From assembly GCA_963932465.1 (NCBI GenBank), contig OZ010792.1, positions 20,229,701-20,293,700 of the forward strand: a DNA stretch of 64,000 nucleotides, given 5' to 3'. Both the position numbers and the translations under genes were made by a program. The notes beneath the pieces are model-generated. The model searched no databases. It had not been told where the DNA came from and saw only the letters and a program-made list of their open reading frames with translations. Positions 10,236-20,725 of this stretch are shown here, one piece after another. The stretch is from Maratus speciosus. Taxonomy: Eukaryota; Arthropoda; Arachnida; Araneae; Salticidae. The stretch's first letter is position 1, and every line of letters starts with the position of its first letter.

Positions 10236-12090
10236 TTATTGGGCTTTATGAAAAACTGATCAATGGTGCTTTGTATGATTGGAACAATGAAACCTAGAAT
10301 GTTTTTAGCAAGAAAGTAATACTGGCTGTACAGTTTCTGTTCTGCACCCCGATTCTCTAGTATCCTTCTTAGCGTACGAAGAGTTTTTCGGGCATACGCA
10401 GCAGTGGGTGGAGGATCTGGCTCTTCGTCTATGTCGGAATCTTCATCTTCACTAGCTTTTCTGTCTGAAACATGCGAAGAAAAGAACTCCTCTACTATTT
10501 ATGTGTCAGATATTTCACTGGAGATTGGGAGATTGGGAGATTTTCGTCAATTTCAACATATTGAAGGAAATCCCTGTCAAATTCTTCCTTACCTTCAGAG
10601 GTGGCGGCAATTTCTTGAGACTCTTCGGATTTAAATCCGCAAGCCAAGAAGCAATTTTTTATCGTATCTTTTGTCACACCATTCCAAGACATTTTAATGT
10701 AATGCATTGCATCCCACAGACTGTCACATTTTGCTATGGATCTTACAGAAGAAGATGCAGATGAATCACATACTTCGATTTCTGTTACTACTTTTTTGGC
10801 CAATTTCTTCCTATAGTAACATTTAAAAGTTTTGTCATTGCCTGATGAAGTGGCTCAATAACACTGGTGGTGTTAGGTGGAAGAAACACAATTATGTGCT
10901 TCAATGTTAAATTTGGAGGATGTGCAGCGCAATTGTCCATAGCCACAGCAATATTTTCCGTAAGTATTTTGTTCCATCGCACAAGAAAATCAGTAAAAAT
11001 TGGAGATGTCATCCACGATTTCTTATTGTTTAGGTAGTCTACAAGAAAACTCTCCACTCCTTTAAAACAGCGCGGTTTCTTACTTTCTACAATCACTAAA
11101 GGTATTTTCTTGATGGTCCCCGTCATGTTGCACGTCAGAAGAACAGTTACACGTTGTTTAATTCTCTTGCATCCTTCACTGGATTCTATTTTGAACATAT
11201 GAGTGTGCTCCGGTAAAGCTCGATAAAACAATCCTGTTTCATCAGTGTTAAAGACTTGAGAAAGATCATAGTCTTTCAACAAATCCGGCAAAATTTTTGC
11301 TTTTCAGAAATCTGCAGCCTCCAAAATCGCGTCCTGCTTTTCGCCGTACAGTTTGCGATAAACGATATTGTTTCGTTCTTTCCACGGTGACAACAAGCCA
11401 TCAGTGGGTCTGAAGTTTTCAACACTCCTCATTTGCACGAACTGTTCAGCTTTCTTGCGCAAAATTCCGCGAAAATTGGGAACTTTTTTTAATAGTCCAA
11501 GAGCAGACAGGACAAAAACCTATGTTATCAAGCACAAGAAAACACCCTTTATTTTATGGAAGAACCTAATGATCCATGTCTGCCGGAAGTGAAGTGGTGC
11601 ATAAGCCAAAAATTAATACAACTAGTGGTTGACTCGTGGGTTTATCATTGTGTTTGTCCTACAAACAAAGATATGAAAACATGGAGGACTGGGAGCAGGA
11701 AAACCCAATGATAAACCTACGAGTCAAACACTGGTGGTATTCATTTTAGGCTTATGCACCACTTCACTTCCGGCAGACATGGATCATTAGATTCCTCTAC
11801 TTCTACTCTGCCATAAAATAAAGTTTTTTTCTTGTGCTTATTAAAATAGGTTTTTGTGCTGCCGGCTCTTGGAGCTGGCATTTTTAAACCATTCTAAAAG
11901 TGTTGCCTCGACGTCTTCTGCTTTTCCTTCTCATTACCCGTTAGCGGCTCAAATTTCCGTTTGCTACAATTTCAGACTTAATATTGTTTTTGTTCTTAAG
12001 CAAATTGCATAAAGCAGATTGGGAAATCACAAGCTTTGACGCCGCTTCCCTTTGTCTACGTTTCGGTAAATTCATAATTCTCTAAAATTT
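10236..12090 (-). pseudogene. Tigger/pogo transposase pseudogene (CENP-B/DDE type)
   Basis: Reading on the minus strand, the N terminus (about 12075-11950) has a CENP-B-like helix-turn-helix with PKRRQREAASK and SQSALCNLL. A second DNA-binding segment (about 11480-11300) includes RGILRKKAEQF and WKERNNIVYRKLYGE. The DDE core (11291-10788) shows FNTDETGLFYRALPE (first Asp), AMDNCAAHP (second Asp) and LPPNTTSVIEPLHQ. In the last motif the usual PLDQG aspartate is His (codon at 10845-10847), so catalysis should fail. The tail (about 10803-10240) keeps the alpha-helical AMHYIKMSWNGV region. Damage includes a stop after EAADF near 11305, a frameshift near 10820-10830, stops around 11930 and the MITE at 11497-11872. 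Transposases of this family cut and paste DNA in the nucleus at TA sites; this one cannot be functional. Confidence 0.88.
11497..11872. mobile_element. Palindromic MITE (family F), copy 1, in Tigger gene
   Basis: Arms pair from CCAAGAGC near 11497 to GCTCTTGG near 11872, through CACAAAAACCTATTTTAA-like and TGATCCATGTCTGCCGGAAG (about 11570) sequences. The loop carries GGAGGACTGGGAGCAGGAAA, which recurs in opposite orientation at 12889-13058. It splits the region between the two DNA-binding segments of the Tigger transposase. The precise ends and target duplication are not clear, because arm and coding sequence blend. Confidence 0.65.
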
Positions 12091-12628
12091 CCCTCTTTTC
12101 TTTCAAGCTTAAATTCTTTCACTTAGACATGTACTAGTTAAGGCTTTTATATGAAACAAAATTTAATCAAACTGAACTAAATTCTCTTTAAACAATTACA
12201 GAAAGAAAAAGAAAGGCCACGTAGTCAGTGCAACAACAGTTTTGAAACTTACCACTGCACTAAAACTCTTTGAAAGAATGCATTCGTTTATCCTCTCCCC
12301 CATACATCTACACCTTATCCCATTCCTCTTTAATCCCCCTTTTCTTTCTACACTAATTGTCTACGAAATTCGAGGGGGAAAATTGTTTGTTAAGAGTTGA
12401 AAAAGAAAGCAAAAAGAAAATTTTTCAGTAAACTGATATTTTTGAATGCACATATCTGCTACGTTTTGCTACTGAATAATTTTTTTGAGTTTATTAACCG
12501 GCGATGCTGATTTTATTAAGCGTCAATTTTAGCAGAAGTTTGTACTGATTTGATTCCGGTCCTCACAATTTGATCATATTAAACGGCTGATTTTATTAAC
12601 CAGTGATTTTATTAATCGGCGGGTACTG

Positions 12629-12757
12629 TATACTGAACACGATTTGGTGGTTTTTAGAAAATGTCTGTCTGTGAGTCTGTCTGTCACTCTGTCACTCTCT
12701 GAGTCTGTATGGGACAAAAATTTTGTGAGCGCTCTATCTCAAGAACTAATCTTTTTT
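12629..12757 (+). repeat. Head of five-monomer repeat, right half
   Basis: This continues from 9945 after the Tigger insertion. It carries the TGTCTGTGAGTCTG-rich part and stops shortly after CTCAAGAACTAAT, so this copy lacks the five monomers. Confidence 0.8.
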
Positions 12758-12888
12758 AGTCGTTGTATATTTAACATTAAATAGCACAGCATGATTTTTT
12801 TTTCATTTTATGTCCACCATGGGACTTTATACACAAATTCAAAAAAATGTGCGACATAAATCCCGGAATTACCCTAGTCATATATCTT

Positions 12889-13058
12889 GGTGGAAAACAC
12901 CTGCAAACCTGATTTTAGTGGTTGATTTTGTTGGTTTACCATTCTGTTTTCCTGCTCCCAGTCCTCCATGTATTCGTATCTTTGGGTGCAGGAAAACACA
13001 ATCATAAACCTACCGATCAGCCACTAAAATCAGGTCTGCAGATAGTTTCCACAAAAAT
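12889..13058. mobile_element. Palindromic MITE (family F), copy 2
   Basis: The arms (about 12889-12955 and 12989-13058) contain CCTGATTTTAGTGG and its complement, with TTTCCTGC next to the loop. The loop reads TCCCAGTCCTCCATG, matching family F copy 1 inside the Tigger element. It is non-coding. Confidence 0.7.
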
Positions 13059-13250
13059 ATAACTTGGCAGACCAGTTGCATTTTAATATGCTAAGCGAGT
13101 TTTGTCTAATCCTAGAATTTCAGCCAACTAGATGAGGTGATGCACCGTGCAGTCACCTTCCGATCTAGAAGCTATAAGAAAAAATTTGCGTCCTGTTTTG
13201 ATCCAAGGAATTCAAAGTTAAAGTAGGTGTTAATTTTTTTTTTCTGCAAT

Positions 13251-14197
13251 CTCTACAAGAAGAAAGTATTGGATTCGTGAAAAATTTCGACTTCCGGTTT
13301 TCGATGGATTTTTACGTTTTAGAAGGTCTTGAACACGATTTTATGGTTTTTAGAAAATGTCTGTCTGTGAGTCTGTCTGTCACTCTGTGAGTCTGTATGC
13401 GACAAAAATTTTGTGGGCTCTCTATCCCGAGAACTAATGCACGGAATTTTACAAAACTTAAGATTCAGCCAGACCTTCATATAAACTGGTGCTGATTAGT
13501 TTTTGGTGTAAATCGTCCAAAATGGGGCGCTGCTATGCTGCATTTTTCACGATTTCCGCAATAACTATATCTCAAGAACTACTGCATGGATTGTTATGAA
13601 ACTTCAGATCCAGTTAGTCCGTGATATAATTTGATGCTGATAATCTTTTGGTGAAAATCGCTCAACAGGTGGCGCTGCTATGTTACATTATGCATGATTA
13701 TCGAAAAAGCTCTATCTCGAGAACAAATGCACGAATTTTCATCAAAATTTAGATTCCGTTAGCACCTGATATAAATTAGGGCTGTTTAATTTTTGGTGTA
13801 AATCTTCCATCAGGTGACGCTGCTATGCTGCATTTTTCAATATTTCCGCAATAGCTGAATCTCAAAAATTAATGCATGAATTTTCATCAACCTTCAGATT
13901 CAGTTACTCCCTGGTATAAATTGGTCCTAATTAGTTTTTGGTGTAAATCGACCAACAAGTGGCGTTGCTATGCAGATTTTTTTGCAATTTCCGTAATAGC
14001 TTTATCTCAAAAACTTATACACGGATTTTCATCAAACTTCAGATTCAGTTAAAAGTTGACATAAGTTGTTGATGATTAGATTTTGGTGTAAATCATCTAA
14101 CCGGTGGCGCTGATATGCTGCATTTTTCAGGAAGTAATAACACATGTATGAGATAAAAGAAAGCTTTAGAATTGCCACCTCCGACCTGTTTTTAACT
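13251..14197 (+). repeat. Five-monomer interspersed repeat, copy B
   Basis: The head (13251-13400) is followed by five ~145-bp monomers with cores at 13527, 13672, 13817, 13962 and 14107. The order of monomer variants matches copy A: monomer 4 has GCTATGCAGA instead of GCTATGCTGC in both, and monomer 5 has ATCATCTAACCGGTG in both. The tail GAGATAAAAGAAAGC and CCGACC also matches. The head is the paralogous empty site for the Tigger insertion. Confidence 0.87.
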
Positions 14198-14259
14198 AAA
14201 TTTGGATTAACTTTTAATATGTAGACGATCCCTTATGAAAACATAAACCACATACTTAA

Positions 14260-14769
14260 CTCTTAAATGCCGGATGTTTCAAAAATTATTGTAATAATGT
14301 TTTTCGGCTTTCATTTTTAAAGTAAATCAAGGGAAAAATACTTAAAAAAATCCTATTTTGTTTTAAGTATGGTTTACGGCTAAAAAACAGTTTGTTACTA
14401 ATCGGCAATACTGGTCTTTAATTGAAAAAATAATTTTCCTTGATAAAATTCTATAATACTAAACACACAAGAATTTTAGGAACTATAATAAGAAATAAAT
14501 TTTACTTGCTCACTGCAGAACAAAATAGGGTATTTCGCAAGCTTCCAAACAGAACAAAAAGAACAAGTAGCAACAATTGAAAAAATAAATCTATGTTTAT
14601 TCTTAAACAGCACAAGTGTTGCCATCTACATGTTGAAAATCAATTTAATAATATTTTCAGAATATATTTTATTGGCAACGTTTGTCATTATATCTTCAAT
14701 ATCATTCTAATAGTATTTTAAAGCCTAAATTGGATATGTTGCCGAAAAGCAAAACCCGGCATTTAAGGG
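14260..14769. mobile_element. piggyBac-like MITE with TTAA duplication
   Basis: A 510-bp element flanked by TTAA (14256-14259 and 14770-14773). The inverted ends read CTCTTAAATGCCGGATGTTT and, from the right, CCCTTAAATGCCGGGTTTTG. TTAA target duplication and the CCC-type end fit piggyBac. No transposase is present, so it is non-autonomous. Confidence 0.85.
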
Positions 14770-14773
14770 TTAA

Positions 14774-16082
14774 GATACATAAGGTACTTTAATTGTGTTA
14801 AAACTGTGCTTTTCTTTAATTCTTGGATTTATTTTAAAATTGAAGTTATAGCCGTCGGCGATTAGATTTTTTTCAGAGTTTTATATATGATGTATTAGTT
14901 ATATATGTATTAATATATATTCGACCACTTTCTGAATCAATTCGATATTGGTATAATATTTTATATTTCCCCCTTTTCATTCACATAAAGTGGCATTAGA
15001 AAATAAGCAATCGTTTCCTTTTATTGGCAAATTGGTGAGCTGTATCGCAATATCTTTTATCATTGAATTTTCTCATTGGTCATTATTGGAAATGGGCTTA
15101 GAAAACATGAAAAGGGAATTGATTTTTCACCCCAAAAGCTCCCAGTGCAATTTGTTTGGTTGATGACAGACATTATTTCCACTTTCATTTATTGGACAAT
15201 ATATCCATTTATATAACGACTTTCTCTTATGACTTTTTGAAGTTATTTTATAAGTCAGATTTGACGTGGATATTAGATCGAGTAAAAAAACTAATAGAAA
15301 TAACTCGAAGTATATTTTTTATGTTTTAGTTATTAACATCTTCTTAATTAGTGTATATACTGTGTATGTAACCATATAGTGTATGTAACTGAAATGTGTA
15401 CATTTTTCATTGCAAGTTATGATATTTATACGTAAAATAATTAGATATTTTTAACCTCTAATCGAGAAATTATGAAGAACACTTAATTTTATAATCTAAA
15501 GTCTAAATTTAAAAAATGACATATTTAAGTACCGTAATTCGGGCTACTTGGAACCAGCAGCACTATCTTTGCACCACTTTCGAAAAAAAGATTCAAAGCT
15601 TGCTAACACTTATTCTACCTAATCAATATTTTCAAACAGTTTTGGTTGATTTAATTTTTTAATTTTAAGCTATGAGGTATTCGCTATACAGCTTTTGCCG
15701 GCATGACCTCAAATGATCTCAAAATGGCGTTATTTCCTTGGAACAACCTTCCTTCACAAGGAAAAAAGGCAGAATCCCATAGTTTTGGTTCTGGTCGACA
15801 AGTTAAACTAACATAGAATTGCCAGATTTATCTATCGAAATAGAAGACGATTTTTATTGATACAGACTAGTTTGAACGTTCTATCGTCAATTTTCACATC
15901 CTTCTAAACTGTGTTAAATGTGGCTGTGGTGTCTGTTTTAAGGAATTTTCCTTAAAAATAGTTCCTTAATTAATAATTATATTATTTCCCAACAGTATTT
16001 ACACGCCACTGTATAACATTATTCTATCAAAACTCTTTCTAATTTTGCAGTTACATTTCTCATTATGTGTATACGCTCTTAA
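14774..16082. other. No gene seen; possible transposon end near 15532
   Basis: AT-rich sequence. TACCGTAATTCGGGCTACTT near 15532 resembles a pogo-type terminus, but I find no matching partner end. No coding segment is recognised. Confidence 0.45.
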
Positions 16083-16084
16083 TA

Positions 16085-17337
16085 CAGGGTAGGTAGGTAT
16101 TTGAGAAATAAGTAATGCCTGCTTTCAAACAGGAATACACACTAAAGATAGAGAATTTTATTTCTATTTAAACGTTCTGTACAAGTGAGCACATACACGC
16201 TGGATGACATCATTCATTTAAACCACCACCAGCCGCAATAACTGCCTCTACACGCTGTTAAAACTGACTGCAGATAATAATCAGATGGGTGTTGGGAACG
16301 TTTGCCATTGCATACAAAACGGCTGCCCTGAGAGCCGCAACGTTGTTGTGTGGATTATTATTGAATTCCTCTCAACTACGCCACATACGTAATAGCTCAT
16401 TCGGTTAATATCTGAGAAGCTGGGGGGGGGGGGGGGCAACAAGTTGAAGATGACATGATCATGAATGTTTTTGGTCATCCATTATTGGGTTGTATGGGCT
16501 GTATGGGATGGTGTAGAGTCTTGTTGAAAAACGTACGATTTCCCACGTGCTACAGAAATAATCCAGAGCTTTGACACCTCGGTATAAACAGTGACGTTGG
16601 CCCTGGCACATTAAAGAAGAAAACGTGGAGGCATCAGGTCGTCTTCGCTGCTCACGACTTTCCAGAATCATCAGTGAGGCTGCAAATCTTCTGTGCATGG
16701 CGATCGGAATCTTTTCGGGGATTTTATACCACCACCAATGTTTTTTCAGTTCATTTTCTGGACCTGAGGACAGATTTTCTCATCGGAAAAAAAAAAAAAA
16801 ACTAAAGCATTCCTGGTTCCTCTTGATGTTTCAGCTTGCTAAGGAGGCAGTTATCTCCGGTCAGGTGGATATCCCTGATTCTCTCGGGAAATAACAGTCC
16901 ACTCCTCGTCAGGTACGACCTGTAACGAAGAAGATCCTCGTGAATCACACATCGGATGGTGGCCTCATCAACCTGCAGCTCTTTAGCGAGTGCTCTCATC
17001 AACTTCCTAGGATTTTCATGAACACGACTGACGAATTCCGGTGTCATGATTTCATATCGCTGACAATGTCGTTTCCTGCATGAAACGTTTGCCACATGAA
17101 ACATGGCAGCCTTCAGTTCGCTCCTTACTTTAAAGACGAATGACAGGGAGAGTTTCAGGAATGCGCCAATCTCTAAATCGAAGTGTTCTTCAGCCAATGA
17201 GACAATGACAATATGCCTCTTATTTTCCTCACTTAGTCTAGGTTCTGGCATGTTTGCATGTAACAGGATTTGTAACTGTGATGCACAGGTTGGTATTTCA
17301 CTTATAATGGGTGTTCTCAAATACCTGCCGCATCCTG
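16085..17337 (-). mobile_element. Mariner/IS630-type DNA transposon, decayed
   Basis: A 1253-bp element between TA (16083-16084) and TA (17338-17339). The inverted ends read CAGGGTAGGTAGGTATTTGA and, from the right, CAGGATGCGGCAGGTATTTG. It carries one broken transposase on the minus strand and a 15-base poly-G run at 16422-16436. Confidence 0.9.
16250..17251 (-). pseudogene. Mariner/IS630-type transposase pseudogene
   Basis: The likely start ATG is at 17251 (MPEPRLSEENKRHIV), because it precedes the conserved helix-turn-helix; the frame is also open further upstream. The N-terminal 150 residues stay open: helix-turn-helix segment, then FVSRVHENPRKLMRALAKEL and a VIHEDLLRYRSY motif, and KLKHQEEPGML just before the catalytic core. 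The first Asp region (about 16787-16800) is disrupted by a poly-T run that shifts the frame before a recognisable DEK. The C-terminal segment near 16380-16450 still reads YYVCGVVERNS, which corresponds to the third acidic motif region, but the poly-G run adjoins it. Enzymes of this type cut and paste at TA. This copy is dead, and I am confident of the family. Confidence 0.82.
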
Positions 17338-17339
17338 TA

Positions 17340-17710
17340 TGTCATTTATGACTTTCGTTTGATACGCATGCGCATAACGTTTTTTGTGGGGCAAAAAGGT
17401 GCAACAAAAAATGAAAGTATTATTGCAAATTGAAAGTTTAAGAAAATTATAAAATGTTAGATATGTTTAAAAAATGGAAGACGTGATCGTGCTTATGACG
17501 TATAATATACAGTAAGCCTGAAAAATGTTCAATTTACGGGTAAAACGTACAAACTGTCAGTCCTAAACAACCTGTATATTTATGTATGTGAATCAATGAT
17601 GTGATTGCCGTTTTTATACTGTTCAACGTACAACCTGATGCACGAATTTTTGACGGAAAACTTCTTACCAAAAAGTTCTATTTTACTATAAAAAAAAATC
17701 ATTCAATTAC
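17340..17710. other. No gene seen
   Basis: AT-rich flank between the mariner element and the Penelope block. It ends with the 13-bp sequence that is duplicated on the far side of the block. Confidence 0.6.
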
Positions 17711-17723
17711 AAAGTAAATGTTG
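17711..17723 (+). repeat. Target-site duplication of Penelope block, left
   Basis: AAAGTAAATGTTG, identical to 32593-32605 on the other side. The outer As on the right may come from the element, so the true length is 11-13 bp. Confidence 0.85.
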
Positions 17724-17807
17724 AAATAGCAAATAAAGCCTTTGTGCAACAATATTAAAAAGCAGAAAAACCAACGTTTAAAATGCACAAATAATATATG
17801 AAAAGCA

Positions 17808-17852
17808 GCAAACAGCTGTTTCGAATCTACTAGCGAGATTCTTCTTCAGTGC
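17808..17852 (-). ncRNA. Hammerhead-ribozyme-like motif, PLE copy 1
   Basis: On the minus strand: GCA, CTGAAGA core, one extra A, a 6-bp stem GAATCT/AGATTC with a 7-base loop, GAAAC, then the self-complementary ACAGCTGT and TTGC, which can pair with the leading GCA. PLEs are known to carry hammerhead motifs in their terminal regions. The extra A between the core and stem II departs from the textbook motif, so activity is unproven. Confidence 0.5.
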
Positions 17853-17913
17853 AAAAGGAACAGCGTGCTAGAAAAAGCAAGGCTGAGCAAAATCATAGAC
17901 AGAGACGCGCTGG

Positions 17914-17921
17914 CTTTTATA
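17914..17921 (-). promoter_or_regulatory. TATA box in PLE copy 1 3' region
   Basis: TATAAAAG on the minus strand, with an inverted CCAAT box (ATTGG) about 40 bases upstream. It would drive transcription leftward out of copy 1, as expected for a PLE tandem 'pseudo-LTR' promoter. Confidence 0.55.
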
Positions 17922-18041
17922 CCCTATGCGGGTGGCGAAGGCGCCGAAACAACCAATGAGAGAGAAGCAGTGGAAACGACTGGGTGGACAAGTAGCGACA
18001 TCTACCGGAGAAGTAGAGAAAAGAAACCAAAAAAGGGGGAA

Positions 18042-20345
18042 TTAAATTAACGCTTTCCAAATACTTGGAAAATCTGGAGTACTAGATAAGTCATTGACTA
18101 AAGAGTGAAAATTTTTAATGATATGGTAAGCTTCCCAAAAATCAAGATCAAGGTTAGAAGAACATTTTTGGATAATGATGGCTGAGGAAAAATCGAACCT
18201 ATGTTGAGAAGACCAAGAATGTTGAGCAATAGAAGAACGTTTGAGCTCCTGAATTTTAACATAACCTTCATGCTCTTTTAAACGAAATCTAAGAGCACGT
18301 TTAGTCTGACCAATATAAGAAAGACCACACTGACAAGAGATCTGGTAAATGCCCCAATTATCTAGGCGATCAACGGGGTGTTTGAGATTTGAAAAAGGGA
18401 TTTTATTAACAGGAGAAAAAATAACTTTAAAATCAAACCTTCTTAGGATTTTAGCAACTTGCTGACTGATTTTAGGAAAAAATGGTAATACAATTGAAGT
18501 ATTAGAGTTGGAATTAGAATGCTTTTCAGAATGGTCGGATTTGGTCAATTTCTTATAAATAGAATCGATAATATTAGAGGAATAACCACGATCGACAGCA
18601 ATAGCTTTGAGGTAATTAAGTTCAGCACTAAGTAACTGAGGAGTGGAACAAATATTAGTAGCCCGAAAAACAAAAGTATTGAAAGCAGCGAATTTCTGGT
18701 TAGGGGGATGAGAAGAATACCTGTGAGGTGGGAGACTGACAGCAAAATGTTTACGAAAGACGGTAGTCTGAAAGCCATTTTCACAACGAATAACAAGGAC
18801 ATCCAGGAAAGAAAGACAGTTATTGGTCTCAATTTCAGAGGTAAATTGAATGCAGGGATCAATGGAATTCATAATAGAGAGAATATGATTAACATCCGAA
18901 TTCATTTCAATCAGGACATAAACATCATCAACATAACGAACATAGAACGGAAATTTTAAGATTTCAAAAAGCTTGACCTCAAAATAGTGCATATAAATAT
19001 CGCATAAAATTGGACTAAGAGGATTACCCATAGCCAAACCGTCAATCATACGGAAGAAATTACCATTGAAAACAAAAGTATTTTGCGACAAGCAAGCGCG
19101 AGTGAAAAGTATAAGTTCCTCGATTTCAAAATAAGAGAAATGGAATTCACAAAGCCTTTTCTTGAGGCAATCTAAAGCCCCCTCAACCGGAACGTTTGTA
19201 AATAATGATTTAACATCAAAAGAAACCATCATGTGACACTGCGGCTTAAAATTATGAAGTTTTTTAACAAAATCAAAAGAATTCTTAACAGTGAAACAGT
19301 TACTGCTCAAAAGTGGGGAAAAAACAGAAACTAAATATTTGGCAAGCTTATAAGAAGCTGTACCGATACTAGAGACAATAGGTCTAAAAGGAATGTCAGG
19401 TTTATGGACCTTAGGTAAAGCATAAAACCTGGCACAATGCGCAATAGACGGAATAAGGGACTTCTTAAAGTTAGCAGGAATAATGGAAGAAGACTTAATG
19501 GCAGACTTAATAGAGTTAATTTCACTAGTGGAAGGGTCTTTGCGGATATCCACATACGGACCATCATTAATTAATTTATGGGTTTTTTCCAAATACGTAG
19601 ATTTGTCGAGAAGAACAATCTGACCACCTTTGTCGGCCTTAGTAATAATTAAGTTTGGATCAGAACGCAAATTTTTCAGACATTGTTTAACAGGATGTTT
19701 AAGATTGGGTTTATAAACATTAGAATTGAAATCAACAGTATTGGCAATGAGATGCCTAATAGACTCTTTTTGAGAAGAAGATAGAGCGCTATGCTTAAAG
19801 GCTCTTTCAATAGGAGCAATAAGATTAGGTAAAGAAGGAATAGCAGAGACAGAAAAATTGTTATTCAATTTGAGAGCATCGAGCTGATTGTTACTTAATG
19901 GAACACTAGAAAGATTGACAACAGCATTTTGGTTAACAAGAGGCAAATTACTGCAGTTATTAGCGACAGAACTTCTACAAAGCGCATTAAATTTCTTCTT
20001 TAAAACCGAACAATGAACAGAAGAAGCTGTGAGAACTCTGCCCTATGACCTTCTGTCAATGGACTGAAAATCAGGAGTAGAATTAGCGAGGCTGATATGT
20101 AAAGAATATAACTCGCGCTCTATATGAGCAATTTTGTGGCGAGTCTCTTGAATCAAAGCTCTTAAAAGAGCTAATTTAGAACGAAATAAGACCTTCTCAA
20201 TCCTATTTGAAGAAAATAAATTACAACGAATGGAAATGAATTTAGGAATAACCTTCTTACGCCTAAAATCAAGTAGGAAATGTAAGTGTTCCAAAAATCT
20301 GTACTTTTTTAATCGTAAATTACAAAACCTATTGATTTGAGACAT
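18042..20345 (-). pseudogene. PLE copy 1 reverse transcriptase/GIY-YIG, one stop
   Basis: A 767-codon frame, starting at the ATG of MSQINRFCNLRLKKY at 20345 and ending at TAA 18042-18044. Codon 101 is TAG (20043-20045) where copy 4 has TGG. The rest is open. Domains in order, in full-frame numbering: basic N-terminal region; ADKGGQ, a Penelope hallmark (about 237); FYALPKVHKPDIPFRPIVS (about 307); SFDVKSLFTNVP (about 375, first catalytic Asp); GLAMGNPLSP (about 436); YVRYVDDV (about 471, catalytic Asp pair); and a C-terminal GIY-YIG endonuclease with GIYQ (665), a CQC pair and YIGQTKRALRFRLKEHE. The enzyme copies element RNA at a nick made by its endonuclease. One base change separates this copy from an open frame; the upstream poly-T is also longer than in copy 4. 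Confidence 0.92.
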
Positions 20346-20491
20346 TGCGGAAAAAAAAAAAAAAAAAAATACAGAAGAATAAAGGCCCGTTAACGCCAAA
20401 TACATAGAAATAGCAAATAAAGCCTTTGTGCAACAATATTAAAAAGCAGAAAAACCAACGTTTAAAATGCACAAATAATATATGAAAAGCA

Positions 20492-20536
20492 GCAAACAGC
20501 TGTTTCGAATCTACTAGCGAGATTCTTCTTCAGTGC
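20492..20536 (-). ncRNA. Hammerhead-ribozyme-like motif, PLE copy 2
   Basis: Identical in sequence to the copy 1 motif: CTGAAGA, a six-pair stem II, GAAAC and the palindrome ACAGCTGT. It lies at the tandem junction between copies 1 and 2, where a self-cleaving RNA would trim the dimer transcript. Confidence 0.5.
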
Positions 20537-20597
20537 AAAAGGAACAGCGTGCTAGAAAAAGCAAGGCTGAGCAAAATCATAGACAGAGACGCGCTGG

Positions 20598-20605
20598 CTT
20601 TTATA
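20598..20605 (-). promoter_or_regulatory. TATA box in PLE copy 2, upstream of copy 1
   Basis: TATAAAAG on the minus strand, about 250 bases before the copy 1 start codon. It is well placed to drive copy 1. Confidence 0.6.
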
Positions 20606-20725
20606 CCCTATGCGGGTGGCGAAGGCGCCGAAACAACCAATGAGAGAGAAGCAGTTGAAACGACTGGGTGGACAAGTAGCGACATCTACCGGAGAAGTAG
20701 AGAAAAGAAACCAAAAAAGGGGGAA

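Larger units (their letters stand above)
9946..12628 (-). mobile_element. Tigger/pogo-type DNA transposon, decayed
   Basis: A 2683-bp element flanked by TA (9944-9945 and 12629-12630). Both ends read CAGTAMCCGCCGMTTAATAA inward, and AATAAAATCA units follow. It sits inside the head of the five-monomer repeat, whose uninterrupted paralogue is at 13251-13350. It contains a broken DDE transposase on the minus strand, a 22-base poly-C run (10037-10058) and a palindromic MITE insertion (about 11497-11872). Confidence 0.9.

Noticed and set aside
17865..18050. A conserved 61-residue ORF (MLEKARLSKIIDRD...) repeated at 20549, 22894 and 32299
   Set aside because: It runs antisense through the Penelope 3' region. 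Its conservation follows from the young age of the copies, and it overlaps the TATA box and ribozyme-like motif.
18545..18862. A 105-residue hydrophobic ORF repeated at 22081 and 24753
   Set aside because: Out-of-frame shadow of the Penelope reverse transcriptase; it recurs only because the copies are nearly identical.
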